From VRUE01 sp963824215 (GTDB lineage: Bacteria; Actinomycetota; Thermoleophilia; Solirubrobacterales; 70-9), in the NCBI GenBank assembly GCA_963824215.1, contig CAWGOE010000004.1, forward strand, positions 248,001-312,000: a stretch of 64,000 bases of DNA, in the 5' to 3' direction. The notes under the pieces are model-generated. The model was not told the DNA's origin. It saw nothing but the letters and a program-made list of their open reading frames with translations, and searched no databases. The position numbers were made by a program, and so were the translations under genes. Of this stretch, positions 48,830-56,520 are shown in pieces. Each line of letters starts with the position of its first letter. Positions within the stretch are counted from its first letter, which is position 1.

Positions 48830-49188
48830 GCCGAGTCGGGCTCGAAGAATGACCGACAGGCAGCCCGCTCCTTGCGGAGATGCAAGGGTTTCAACTCGGC
48901 CTTCGTGTACTGCGATAGGTGAGCCCGCAACTGAGCCTCGGTCCCATCCTTAAGCACGGCGTGGATTTCCTCGCGGTCAATGAGAAGCGTGTCGGCGATC
49001 TGGTTGAGCACATATGGCCGAGTCTGGGCAGGATGGCCATCGAGCTGGACCGGAACGCCGCATTTTTGCCCGTCCAAGGACTCCACCTCCAATCGGAACA
49101 TTTTGCCGTGCCGGCAGGGACTTCCCTTGTCGCCGGTTAGGCGTGCGAGAGCCGCGAGGCAGAAGTTGGTTTCGACTGGGGGCGCCAA
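48826..49188 (-). CDS. Unknown transposon passenger protein
   Basis: Up to 120 residues. A beta-like start (MFRLEVESLDGQKCGVPVQLDG) precedes ADTLLIDREEIHAVLKDGTEAQLRAHLSQYTKAEL, a helical part cited in pieces. The annotated start overlaps the upstream gene by 52 nt; ATG 49101 gives a shorter 91-residue form without overlap. The stop overlaps the convergent transposase stop. No family recognised. Confidence 0.45.
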   Translation of the reverse strand: MAPPVETNFCLAALARLTGDKGSPCRHGKMFRLEVESLDGQKCGVPVQLDGHPAQTRPYVLNQIADTLLIDREEIHAVLKDGTEAQLRAHLSQYTKAELKPLHLRKERAACRSFFEPDSA

Positions 49189-49595
49189 TTCCGGAGATGC
49201 TCACCGCGTTGCCGCGTACGAAAGCGTTTGAGATTGAGCTTGAAGCTGACGATCCGTTCGCGTCTGCTTGCCTCCCGGCGCTCCAGCTCCTTATACAGCT
49301 TATGAAATCGAGGAGCCACAACCAGGAACGTCTCATTCTCATTCTCCGTGATTTCCTCTAGGCCACTGAGATAGATCCAGAGATCCTGGGTCTTCTCAAA
49401 GAACTGGTCCATGGCCCGATCAAAATCCGGGTCTCCTGCAATGACGTCAAATTCCGTACCGCGCAAGACGTGCACGCCGTCTTCTTCTACCCAATGTTCG
49501 GCCTGCGCGAAGACCATATCGAGCACCGAAATGGTCCCGATTTCGGGCGATGCCTCCGTCAGAGGCTCGGTTCCGGATTGAGCAGCGGCGGCCAT
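49137..49595 (-). CDS. Unknown transposon passenger protein
   Basis: 152 residues, ATG 49595. Acidic N-terminal half (LDMVFAQAEHWVEEDGVHVLRG, DPDFDRAMDQFFEKTQDLWIYL) with a hydrophobic ENETFLVVAPRFHKLYKEL and a basic C-terminal tail. A 27-bp palindrome lies 10 nt upstream, as is common for self-regulated antitoxin-like genes. No family recognised and no toxin domain seen. Confidence 0.5.
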   Translation of the reverse strand: MAAAAQSGTEPLTEASPEIGTISVLDMVFAQAEHWVEEDGVHVLRGTEFDVIAGDPDFDRAMDQFFEKTQDLWIYLSGLEEITENENETFLVVAPRFHKLYKELERREASRRERIVSFKLNLKRFRTRQRGEHLRNWRPQSKPTSASRLSHA

Positions 49596-49604
49596 TTGCG
49601 CGAT

Positions 49605-49631
49605 TTAGGCTGTCGCTAGGCGACAGCCTAA
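49605..49631. promoter_or_regulatory. Perfect 27-bp palindrome upstream of passenger gene
   Basis: TTAGGCTGTCGC (49605-49616), TAG, GCGACAGCCTAA is read as 12-bp arms around a 3-bp centre. It lies 10 nt before the start at 49595. Operator or, read the other way, a terminator guarding the right end. Confidence 0.55.
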
Positions 49632-49789
49632 CGAGTAATTCCTCTTCCTCGTAGAGCATATAGGGTCTTCGCGTCGTACCCAAATCCCCCTGCCCAATAC
49701 CTGGACGACTGTCGGGATGCCCACCGAGCGGAAGGGCAAGATGGCGCGGCCCTATCCGCTAGGGAAGCTTGCTAGCAAAACGGGCCGAA

Positions 49790-49818
49790 GATTCAAACTG
49801 ACCCACCACCTGCCTGAC
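49790..49818. repeat. Right terminal inverted repeat and right target duplication
   Basis: The 21-bp repeat 49790-49810 begins GATTCAAACTGACC and mirrors 45183-45203 without mismatch. TGCCTGAC follows at 49811-49818. Confidence 0.93.
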
Positions 49819-49822
49819 GGGG

Positions 49823-49828
49823 TACTAT
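49823..49828 (+). promoter_or_regulatory. Candidate -10 box of trxB, cut off from its -35 by the transposon
   Basis: TACTAT precedes an A-rich stretch 34 nt before the trxB ATG. Removing the transposon and one target copy joins GTGACA (45164-45169) to it with a 17-bp spacer, a good sigma-70-type promoter. In the present state CTGACC inside the right repeat (49799-49804) lies 18 bp upstream and could replace the -35. Confidence 0.45.
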
Positions 49829-49861
49829 AAAAAGTAAAGTATTAGACTTCCGGCGGCAGAT

Positions 49862-50875
49862 ATGGCAGACCAAAAGAAGACCGAGAACGTGATCATCATC
49901 GGCGGGGGCCCGGCGGGCTACACCGCCGCGCTTTACACCGCGCGTGCCAACCTCGAGCCGCTTGTCTTCGAGGGCTTCCAGTGGGGCGGTCAGCTGCAGA
50001 ACACGACCGACGTCGAGAACTATCCCGGCTACCCCGAGGGGATCATGGGGCCGGAGATGATGAACCAGTTCCGCGCCCAGGCGGAGCGCTTTGGCACCCG
50101 TTTCGTCACCGACGACGTCGACCGGGTCGAGCTCAGCGACGGCGGCGGCGTACACAAGGTTTTCCTTGGCGAGGAGGAGCACCTCGCCAAGACGGTGATC
50201 CTGGCGATGGGGGCGGAGCCGCGCCGGCTCGGCATCCCCGGCGAGATGGAGCTGAGCGGCTGCGGCGTATCCACTTGCGGCGTCTGCGATGGCGCTTTCT
50301 TCAAAGGCAAAAAAGTGATCGTGATTGGCGGCGGCGACTCGGCGATGGAGGACGCGATCTTCGTCTCCAAGTTCGCCGACGACCTGACGATCGTCAATCG
50401 CCGCGACGAGTTTCGCGCCTCGAAGATCATGCACGAGCGCGCTGCCGAGCAACCCAACATCGAGCTCAAGACGCCGTTCGTGCCGGAGGAGTTCGTCGCC
50501 GGCGACGGCGGCGGCAACCTCGACCACGTGCGATTGCGTAACGCCGAGACCGGGGAGACCGAGGACTTCAGCGCCGAAGGCGCTTTTATCGCGATTGGCC
50601 ACATCCCCCGCTCAGAGGTCGTCGCCGACCAGATCGACACCGACGAGGACGGCTACATCGTCACCCAACCCGGCTCGACCAAGACGAACTTGGCCGGCGT
50701 CTTCGCCGTCGGCGACGTGGTCGATCGCACCTATCGCCAGGCAGTTACCGCCGCCGGCACCGGCTGCATGGGCGCTCTCGACGCCGAGTGGTACCTGCGG
50801 GACACGCCGCCCAGCCCCGAGGCTCACTGGATGTCGGGCGGCGAGCCGACCGAGATAGCGCCTAAGGTCGCCTGA
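49862..50875 (+). CDS. trxB: Thioredoxin reductase
   Basis: 337 residues. FAD site GGGPAGYTAALYTARA, redox-active pair in STCGVCDGAFF (CxxC, about 138-141), NADPH site GGGDSAMEDAIF, and C-terminal FAD contact FAVGDVVDRTYRQAVTAAGTG cited in part. It reduces thioredoxin with NADPH in the cytoplasm. No thioredoxin gene follows. A recent transposon insertion ends 44 nt upstream of the ATG. The stop lies within the left arm of a family A palindrome. Confidence 0.96.
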   Translation: MADQKKTENVIIIGGGPAGYTAALYTARANLEPLVFEGFQWGGQLQNTTDVENYPGYPEGIMGPEMMNQFRAQAERFGTRFVTDDVDRVELSDGGGVHKVFLGEEEHLAKTVILAMGAEPRRLGIPGEMELSGCGVSTCGVCDGAFFKGKKVIVIGGGDSAMEDAIFVSKFADDLTIVNRRDEFRASKIMHERAAEQPNIELKTPFVPEEFVAGDGGGNLDHVRLRNAETGETEDFSAEGAFIAIGHIPRSEVVADQIDTDEDGYIVTQPGSTKTNLAGVFAVGDVVDRTYRQAVTAAGTGCMGALDAEWYLRDTPPSPEAHWMSGGEPTEIAPKVA

Positions 50876-50958
50876 CCGACGCATATCGGCGTCCTCGGTC
50901 GCTCGCGTGCAGGGCACGCCACGCGCCCTGCGTCCTTGATCTGCTTGGTCAGGCGGCC
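50866..50958. repeat. Family A palindrome, copy 4 (trxB / greA)
   Basis: Arms GGTCGCCTGACC (50866-50877, includes the trxB stop) and GGTCAGGCGGCC (50947-50958, touching the greA stop), one mismatch. Inner GCAGGGC/GCCCTGC. Core words GCGTCCTCGGTCGCTCG and CCCTGCGTCC are shared with the other copies. Confidence 0.75.
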
Positions 50959-51441
50959 CTAGTCGACCAGTCTCTGGACCACGAAGGTCCGGGCGCCGCG
51001 CGGGGTCTCGACTTTGACTGACTTGCCCGGCTCCGCGTCCATCAGGGCCTGACCGATCGGTGACTCCGCCGAGAGACGGCCGGCGCTCAGGTCGGCTTCG
51101 GTCGAGCCGACCAGCGTCCAGGTGTTGACGGCGCCTTTCGTCTCGTCGAGGACCTCGGCGGTGCGACCGAAGCTGAAGCGGTCGGCGTCGCCGTCGACCT
51201 CGACGACGACCGCGGTGTGCAGGCGCTCGCGCAGGCGCTTGATCTTGGTCTCCAGGTGCGCCTGGTCGTCCTTGGCGATGTGGTACTCGGCGTTCTCCTT
51301 GAGGTCGCCTTCCTCGCGGGCGACCTTGATCCGGGCCGCCATCTTGAGCCGTGCGGGACCTTCGAGCTGCTCGATTTCCTCGCGCAGGGCAGCGATTCCC
51401 TCCGCGGTAATCGGCTCCCCGCCTTCATTAGCGCCGCTCAT
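50959..51441 (-). CDS. greA: Transcription elongation factor GreA
   Basis: 160 residues. The N-terminal coiled coil carries the acidic tip that reaches the polymerase active site, AREEGDLKENAEYHIAKDDQ, cited in part (DLKENAEYH). The C-terminal FKBP-like domain has SPIGQALMDAEPGKSVKVETPRG. It rescues stalled RNA polymerase by stimulating transcript cleavage. It is convergent with trxB over a family A palindrome. Confidence 0.95.
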   Translation of the reverse strand: MSGANEGGEPITAEGIAALREEIEQLEGPARLKMAARIKVAREEGDLKENAEYHIAKDDQAHLETKIKRLRERLHTAVVVEVDGDADRFSFGRTAEVLDETKGAVNTWTLVGSTEADLSAGRLSAESPIGQALMDAEPGKSVKVETPRGARTFVVQRLVD

Positions 51442-51533
51442 CCGCTCACCTTTGCAGATGGGTACTGAAGGTGCGATCCGGCAGCTCGTGACGTGTTAGA
51501 GGAGTTGGGCGACATCGTCTAAGGTCGGACTCG

Positions 51534-51815
51534 GTGCCGACCTGCTCGCATATCGACTCGATCGAGTACCCCGAGCCGCCAGGTGAGATCGCGGGCTGCG
51601 AGGAGTGCCTCGAGCTTGGGATGACCTGGGTGCACCTGCGGATGTGCCAGAGCTGTGGCCACATCGGCTGCTGCGACAACTCGCCAGGAAAACACGCCAC
51701 CGCCCACTACGAGGCCACCGCCCATCCACTCATTCGCTCGGCCGAGCCGGGTGAGGACTGGAGCTGGTGCTACGTCGATGAGGCGATGTTCCGGCTCAGA
51801 CCCCCGCCGAGCTAG
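51534..51815 (+). CDS. UBP-type zinc-finger protein
   Basis: 93 residues from GTG 51534. Zinc ligands follow the UBP pattern: CSHIDSIEYPE, GCEECLELG, MCQSCGHIGCCDNSPGKHATAHYEATAHPLIRS (quoted in pieces) and a final WSWCYVDEAMF. Bacterial members are stand-alone small proteins of unknown role; the fold binds ubiquitin C-termini in eukaryotes, a partner absent here. Monocistronic, convergent with the sulfatase gene. Confidence 0.85.
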   Translation: MPTCSHIDSIEYPEPPGEIAGCEECLELGMTWVHLRMCQSCGHIGCCDNSPGKHATAHYEATAHPLIRSAEPGEDWSWCYVDEAMFRLRPPPS

Positions 51816-51838
51816 AACCGCCAAGGGTCAAGCCCCGT

Positions 51839-53665
51839 TCACTCGGGAGTGACGATGGCGAACCCTGGGTCGGGTTCGTCGAGCAGGCCGAGTAGCTCAC
51901 CGAACTTCACCCCGTCGCCCTCGATCCGCAGGCGGCCGCTCTCCGCCAGTGGTCCGATTGAATCCCGGTCGAGCAGTAGCTGGTTGAGGCCGGTGCGGTC
52001 GACGTGCAGGGCGGCTTCGGCGGCGGGGTCGTGTTGGCCGGTGCGGTGGTGGAGCACACCGTTGCGGACGGTCAGCGCGTGCGCCTCCTCGGGGTCGGTG
52101 ATCACCCAGTCGATCCGCAGGTCCGCCTCCCAGGCGCGCGGGCCGTCGAGTCGAATCGCCATCGCGTCGAGCAGCTGCGCCACGGAGAGGTTGGCGACGA
52201 TGTCGGGCGGGGCGGCCGCGGTCGGGGTGCCGCTGATTCCCTCGCGCAGCTCCTGCGCCCCCATCAAGAAGAAGTTGCGCCAGGTCGCGTTTTCGGCGCC
52301 GTAGCCGAGTTGCTCCAGCGCTTCGGCCTGAAGCTTGCGGGCGTCCTCGTTATTCGGCTCGGCGAAGACGACGTGATTGACCACCTCGGCGACCCAGCGG
52401 TAGTCGCCCCGCACGTAGGAGCGCCGCGCCTTCTCCAGCACCGCCTCGGCGCCGCCCATGAACTCGAGGTAGCGGCGTGCCCCCTCGACTGGAGGGTGCT
52501 CCCAGAGATGCGCTGGGTTGCCGTCGAACCAGCCCATGTAGCGCTGGTAGATCGCCTTCGTGTTGTGGCTGACCGAGCCGTAGAACTCGCGGCAGTGCCA
52601 CTCGCCGGCGAGGCTCGGCGGAAGTTCGATCAGCTCGGCTATCTCGGCCCCGGTGTGGCCCTTGTTCAGCAGCCGCAGGGTCTGGTCGTGCAGGTAGGTG
52701 TAGAGGTCTCGCTGCTTCTCCAGCAGGTCGACGATCCGGTCCTGTCCCCAGCAGGCCCAGTGGTGGCCGCTGAAAAGGACCTCGGAGTCGGCGCCGAAGA
52801 GCTCGATCGCCTCGTCGAGGTAATGGGCCCAGATGCGCGGGTCGCGAACCAGGGCGCCGCGCGGAGTGAGGATGTTGTGCATCGAGCGGGCGACGTTGTC
52901 GGCGATGCAGAGCGCCTTCGCCTGCGGGAAGTGGATGTTCATCGCGGCCGGCGCCTCGGTGCCGGGGGTGAGCTGGAAGCTCATCCGCACGCCGTCGACG
53001 ACCTCGGTCTGGCCGGTTTCGCCGATCTCGACCGTCGGCGGGATCAGCGTGATCGTCCCCAGCGAGGTGGTTTGCCCGAGGCCGGCGCCGAGCTGTCCCT
53101 CCGGGCCCCGCTCGAGCAGCGCCCCGTACATGTAGCCGGCGCGGCGACCCATCGCGGTGCCGGCGAAGACGTTCTCGCTGACCGCGTGGTGGAGGAAGCC
53201 GGCGGGGGCCAAGATGGGTATATCCCCCGCCTCGATCTCTTCGGCGGAGAGGACACCCCTGGCGCCGCCGAAGTGGTCGACGTGGCTGTGGGTGTAGATC
53301 AGGCCGGTGACTGGCCGCTCACCACGGTGCTCGCGATAGAGGGTGAGCGCCGCCGCAGCGGTCTCGGCCGAGACCAGCGGGTCGATCACGACGATTCCCT
53401 CGGCACCCTCGACCACGTGCATGTTGGAGAGGTCGAAGCCGCGCAGTTGGTAGAAGCCGGGCGCCAGCTCGAAGAGACCGGCGATCCGGGTCAGCTGACT
53501 CTGTTGCCAGAGGTTGGGGTGGGCGGTATCGGGAGGCTCCTCCTCGAGGAAGTCGTAGGAGCGCAGGTCCCAGACCACACGACCGTTCTCGTTCTCGACC
53601 ACCGGTGGGTCGAACGGTGCGACCAGGCCGCGGCGCGCCTCCTCGAAGTCCCCCTCAGCCTCCAC
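51839..53665 (-). CDS. Metallo-beta-lactamase fold alkylsulfatase (SdsA1/BDS1-like)
   Basis: 608 residues from GTG 53665; GTG 53704 is possible but lies inside a hairpin. The metallo-beta-lactamase domain has the metal motif THSHVDHFGG and a further ligand region FSGHHWACWG. A helical dimerisation region (GWFDGNPAHLWEHPP, AEPNNEDARKLQAEALEQLGY) and a C-terminal SCP2-like lipid-binding domain follow. This three-domain layout is that of linear alkyl sulfatases, which cleave sodium dodecyl sulfate-like esters with two zincs. No signal peptide is visible. Confidence 0.87.
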   Translation of the reverse strand: MEAEGDFEEARRGLVAPFDPPVVENENGRVVWDLRSYDFLEEEPPDTAHPNLWQQSQLTRIAGLFELAPGFYQLRGFDLSNMHVVEGAEGIVVIDPLVSAETAAAALTLYREHRGERPVTGLIYTHSHVDHFGGARGVLSAEEIEAGDIPILAPAGFLHHAVSENVFAGTAMGRRAGYMYGALLERGPEGQLGAGLGQTTSLGTITLIPPTVEIGETGQTEVVDGVRMSFQLTPGTEAPAAMNIHFPQAKALCIADNVARSMHNILTPRGALVRDPRIWAHYLDEAIELFGADSEVLFSGHHWACWGQDRIVDLLEKQRDLYTYLHDQTLRLLNKGHTGAEIAELIELPPSLAGEWHCREFYGSVSHNTKAIYQRYMGWFDGNPAHLWEHPPVEGARRYLEFMGGAEAVLEKARRSYVRGDYRWVAEVVNHVVFAEPNNEDARKLQAEALEQLGYGAENATWRNFFLMGAQELREGISGTPTAAAPPDIVANLSVAQLLDAMAIRLDGPRAWEADLRIDWVITDPEEAHALTVRNGVLHHRTGQHDPAAEAALHVDRTGLNQLLLDRDSIGPLAESGRLRIEGDGVKFGELLGLLDEPDPGFAIVTPE

Positions 53666-53690
53666 GTGGCGCAGTCTTTCACCCTGAACC

Positions 53691-53719
53691 CGCGAGGGCC
53701 CCACGCTGGGGCCCTCGCG
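53691..53719. terminator. 13-bp-stem hairpin between phosphatase and sulfatase genes
   Basis: CGCGAGGGCCCCA (53691-53703), loop CGC, TGGGGCCCTCGCG (53707-53719). It lies 17 bp past the stop of the reverse-strand phosphatase gene and so probably ends its transcript; no U-run follows. It also covers the extended GTG start of the sulfatase frame. Confidence 0.6.
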
Positions 53720-53736
53720 GCGATGCCAGGTACTGG

Positions 53737-55128
53737 TTAGTGACCGATCAAGGTCTGGAACAGATCGGTCTGGTCGTTGACTCCCATGATGTTGGTGGCC
53801 TGTGGGCCAATCGCCGCAACCGGCACGCGTGCGCCGGTGTGGGTCTGGCCGCTGGCGGTTTTGCCGGTCGCGTAGGAGACGCGGATCGGGTACCCGTCGG
53901 CCGTTTCCAGCGTCGCGTAGAAGCCAGGCGTGTCCTGGTTGGCGCCGACGATCTGGCTCGTGTGCGAGTGGTCGGCGGTGATTACCACGAGCGTGTCCTC
54001 GTGGTCCTCCTGGTACTCCAGGGCGACGCCGACGGCCTTGTCGAAGGCGAGGTTCTCGCCGATCTGCCCGCAGACGTCGGAGGCGTGGTCGCGCTTGTCG
54101 ATCGAGGCCCCCTCGACCTGGAGGAAGAAGCCCTTGCGGTTCTCCAGCAGGTCGATCGCCTTGTCGGTCATCGCCGCCAGGCTCGGCTCGTTCGCCGGCC
54201 GGCCGGTCTCGTCGCAGCGGAATTTGGGTCCGCCGGCGCCCGGCGTCGTCGCCGCGACCAGCGGTTTGAACTCGGTGGTCATATTGCCGGGGGTGAAGAG
54301 GCCGAGCACCGGGCCTTTCGACAGCGAGCCGACGGCGCTGAGCTCATCGGCCGTCTGCACGTAGCGGTAGCCCTTGGCCTGGGCGTAGTCGACCACCGTT
54401 TTCGTGCTCGCGTCTAGCGTCTGCAGGTAGCGGTTGCGGCCGCCACCGAGGTTGACGTCGAGCAGGTGGTCGACCTGCTGCTCGGCGATCGAGCCGAGCC
54501 CGCCAGCCCCCTTGGCCTCCGAGGCGCAGATCGTGCGGGTGTCCGCCGGGCCCTGGCAGGCGCGCTGGGAGATGTGCGAGGAGGGTGCCGCCGGAGTGGC
54601 GTCGGTGATCTCCGCCGTGGAGACGTTGCCGACCCGCATGCCGCGTTTGTCGGCGATCTCGAACGTGGTCGTGAAGCCGGCGTTGGAGCCGGGGGTGTTC
54701 TCGGCCGCGCTCGGGCCCTGCGAGAGGCGGGCGTCGATCGTCTTGTGACCGGTCGACCAGGCGGTCGCGGTCGGCGCCGAGTCTGGCACGTAGTTGGGTG
54801 GGTACTCGGGGCCCGGGCCGGCCGAGAGGCCGTAGGTGATCAGCTCGCCGGCGAAGGGAAGCGTCTCCATGTTCAGCGTTCCCTCGGCGCCCTTGCCGTA
54901 GTAGCGCGCCAGGGTGATCTCGCTGTCGCCCATGCCGTCGCCGATCAGCAGGATCACGTTCTTGGGCTTGTCGGAGTCGATTAGCCGCTTGATCTGCTTC
55001 GAGTTGTCTCCGTCGTCGTCTCCCCAGCCGCTCCAGCCGCGGTGGGCGCCGGCAGCGGCGCTGCCGGCGACGATCACCGCCAGCACCAGCACGGTGAAGA
55101 GCCCGAGGTGCCTTGCTCTGCCTCGCAT
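53737..55128 (-). CDS. phoA: Secreted alkaline phosphatase
   Basis: 463 residues with a signal segment (GLFTVLVLAVIVAGSAAAGA). Metal and catalytic parts of the PhoA family are visible: NVILLIGDGMGDSE (first metal Asp), VPDSAPTATAWSTGHKT (nucleophile Ser after Asp), VEGASIDKRDHASD (metal ligands), TADHSHTSQI and the final THTGARVPVAAIG. It releases phosphate from monoesters outside the cell. AAGGAG lies 8 nt before the ATG. No clear Pho box is seen upstream. Confidence 0.92.
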   Translation of the reverse strand: MRGRARHLGLFTVLVLAVIVAGSAAAGAHRGWSGWGDDDGDNSKQIKRLIDSDKPKNVILLIGDGMGDSEITLARYYGKGAEGTLNMETLPFAGELITYGLSAGPGPEYPPNYVPDSAPTATAWSTGHKTIDARLSQGPSAAENTPGSNAGFTTTFEIADKRGMRVGNVSTAEITDATPAAPSSHISQRACQGPADTRTICASEAKGAGGLGSIAEQQVDHLLDVNLGGGRNRYLQTLDASTKTVVDYAQAKGYRYVQTADELSAVGSLSKGPVLGLFTPGNMTTEFKPLVAATTPGAGGPKFRCDETGRPANEPSLAAMTDKAIDLLENRKGFFLQVEGASIDKRDHASDVCGQIGENLAFDKAVGVALEYQEDHEDTLVVITADHSHTSQIVGANQDTPGFYATLETADGYPIRVSYATGKTASGQTHTGARVPVAAIGPQATNIMGVNDQTDLFQTLIGH

Positions 55129-55271
55129 CGATCTTTCTCCTTTTCGTTCGGACGAGATCCAGTTGGATCCCGCAGCGAACCTATGAAGGGCTGATCGGCC
55201 TGCTGCTAAAGGCCGGTTGCCAGCTCGATACAGAGCGGTAACGGAACCGCTACAGGGAGGTGAACGAGGTG

Positions 55272-56456
55272 CTAACCGCGGGCCAGCATTGGCGCTGGAG
55301 CGTAGGCCTCACCGTGTCGATCGCGCAGGCCTTCCAGGAGGCCGGTGGCGCGCGCCCGGCCGATCAGCTCGGTCAGCTCGAGTGGGCCGCGGGGCCAGTT
55401 GAAGCCAAGCCGCATCGCCGTGTCCATGTCGGCGGGTGAGCCGATCTCCTCCTCGAGCGCGAAGGCGGCCTCGTTGGCGATCTGGGCGAGGAGGCGGAGG
55501 AGGATGGATTCGGCCGCAGGGTCAATTTTCGCCAGCTCCCCGGGATCCAGCGTGGGTCCCTTGATGCCAAGGTCGGGATCAGGCTTGCGGTGCGGCCCGT
55601 CGCCGTACCCGTAGAAGCCGCGGCCGCTCTTGCGGCCCAGCTTGCCCTCCCCGACCATCTGTACCTGGATCGGACTCGGTCGCCAGCGCTCGGGTTCGCC
55701 TCCCTGGCGAAAAAAAGAACGGGCGACGCTGAGATTGACGTCGAGGCCGATCAGGTCGATCAGCTCGAACGGGCCCATGCGGAAACCGCCGCCGAGGCGG
55801 ACGACCCGGTCGATCGTCTTCGCGTCGGCAACGCCCTCGGCGAGCATCCGCAGCGACTCGAGGCTGAAGGGACGGGCGAGGCGGTTGGCGATGAAGCCTG
55901 GGCTGTCCTTGGCGCGGATCGGCGTCCGCCCCATGCGGCGGCCGACCTCGGTGGTCGCCTTGACTGCGGCCTCGCTCGATTGTCTGGTGGCGACGACCTC
56001 GACCAGCTTCATCAGCATCGGTGGGTTGAAGAAGTGCATGCCGACGACACGCGCTGGGCGGGGGACTTCGGCGGCGATCTCCGTGACCGGCAGCGACGAG
56101 GTGTTGCTGGCGAGGATCGCCTCGGGGCCGCAGGCGTCCGCAAGCGCCGCGAACAGCTTGCGCTTCAGCTCCAGGTCCTCAGGCGCCGCCTCGACGACCA
56201 GGTCGCATTCGCCGAGGTCGCCGAGGCTCGTCGCCGCTCCGACTCGGGCGCCGGCTTCCTCGGCGACCGTCTCCTCCCAGCGGCCCTTCTCGACTCCCTT
56301 CAACAGGGCCGCGCGCAGTCGCCCGATGCCGGACTCCAGCGCGGACGGGACCGGGTCGTGCAGGCGCGTCTCATAGCCGCCCAGCGCGGCGATCTGGGCG
56401 ATCCCGGCGCCCATCGTGCCGGCGCCGACGACGCCGATGCGCTCGATGCCACTCAC
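55272..56456 (-). CDS. 3-hydroxyacyl-CoA (3-hydroxybutyryl-CoA) dehydrogenase
   Basis: 394 residues from GTG 56456. The NAD site is RIGVVGAGTMGAGIAQIAALGGY, cited in part; catalytic blocks are ASNTSSLPVTEIA, VVGMHFFNPPMLMKLVEVV and DSPGFIANRL. A second C-terminal dehydrogenase-like helical domain (IANEAAFALEEEIGSPADMDTAM) makes the protein longer than the 280-residue type and fits the tandem-domain PaaH/FadB-C form. It oxidises 3-hydroxyacyl-CoA in beta-oxidation or butyryl-CoA metabolism. The frame upstream is a shadow. Confidence 0.9.
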   Translation of the reverse strand: MSGIERIGVVGAGTMGAGIAQIAALGGYETRLHDPVPSALESGIGRLRAALLKGVEKGRWEETVAEEAGARVGAATSLGDLGECDLVVEAAPEDLELKRKLFAALADACGPEAILASNTSSLPVTEIAAEVPRPARVVGMHFFNPPMLMKLVEVVATRQSSEAAVKATTEVGRRMGRTPIRAKDSPGFIANRLARPFSLESLRMLAEGVADAKTIDRVVRLGGGFRMGPFELIDLIGLDVNLSVARSFFRQGGEPERWRPSPIQVQMVGEGKLGRKSGRGFYGYGDGPHRKPDPDLGIKGPTLDPGELAKIDPAAESILLRLLAQIANEAAFALEEEIGSPADMDTAMRLGFNWPRGPLELTELIGRARATGLLEGLRDRHGEAYAPAPMLARG

Positions 56457-56462
56457 ACCTGT

Positions 56463-56520
56463 TTCCGCTCTGCTCACTGCGCGAAGAACCAGATATGCAC
56501 GCTTGTTCGCTCCGCGCTCA
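56463..56520 (-). repeat. Family B repeat, copy 3
   Basis: TGCTCACTGCGCGAAGAACC, AGATATGCACGC, TTGTTCGCTCCGCGCTCA. The last three bases are the stop codon of the enoyl-CoA hydratase gene, as in copy 2 with the ABC permease. Confidence 0.7.

Larger units (their letters stand above)
45183..49810. mobile_element. IS1-family transposon of 4.6 kb with passenger genes
   Basis: The element is bounded by perfect 21-bp inverted repeats and flanked by an 8-bp direct repeat TGCCTGAC, which fits the 8-9-bp target duplications of IS1-family elements. It carries the transposase (47993-48829) and seven further genes: a winged-helix-like protein, an XRE regulator, a Lys/Arg/Ala-rich basic protein, an XRE-ImmA/IrrE peptidase, its unknown partner, and two unknown reverse-strand genes. 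Codon and base use are less GC-extreme than the flanks. Perfect ends and duplication suggest a recent insertion. Confidence 0.92.

Noticed and set aside
45183..49810. Prophage or integrative plasmid
   Set aside because: No integrase, capsid, tail or replication gene; ends and target duplication fit an IS1-type transposon.
52004..53740. Forward 578-codon frame opposite the alkylsulfatase gene
   Set aside because: Shadow of a gene with clear metal motifs on the reverse strand.
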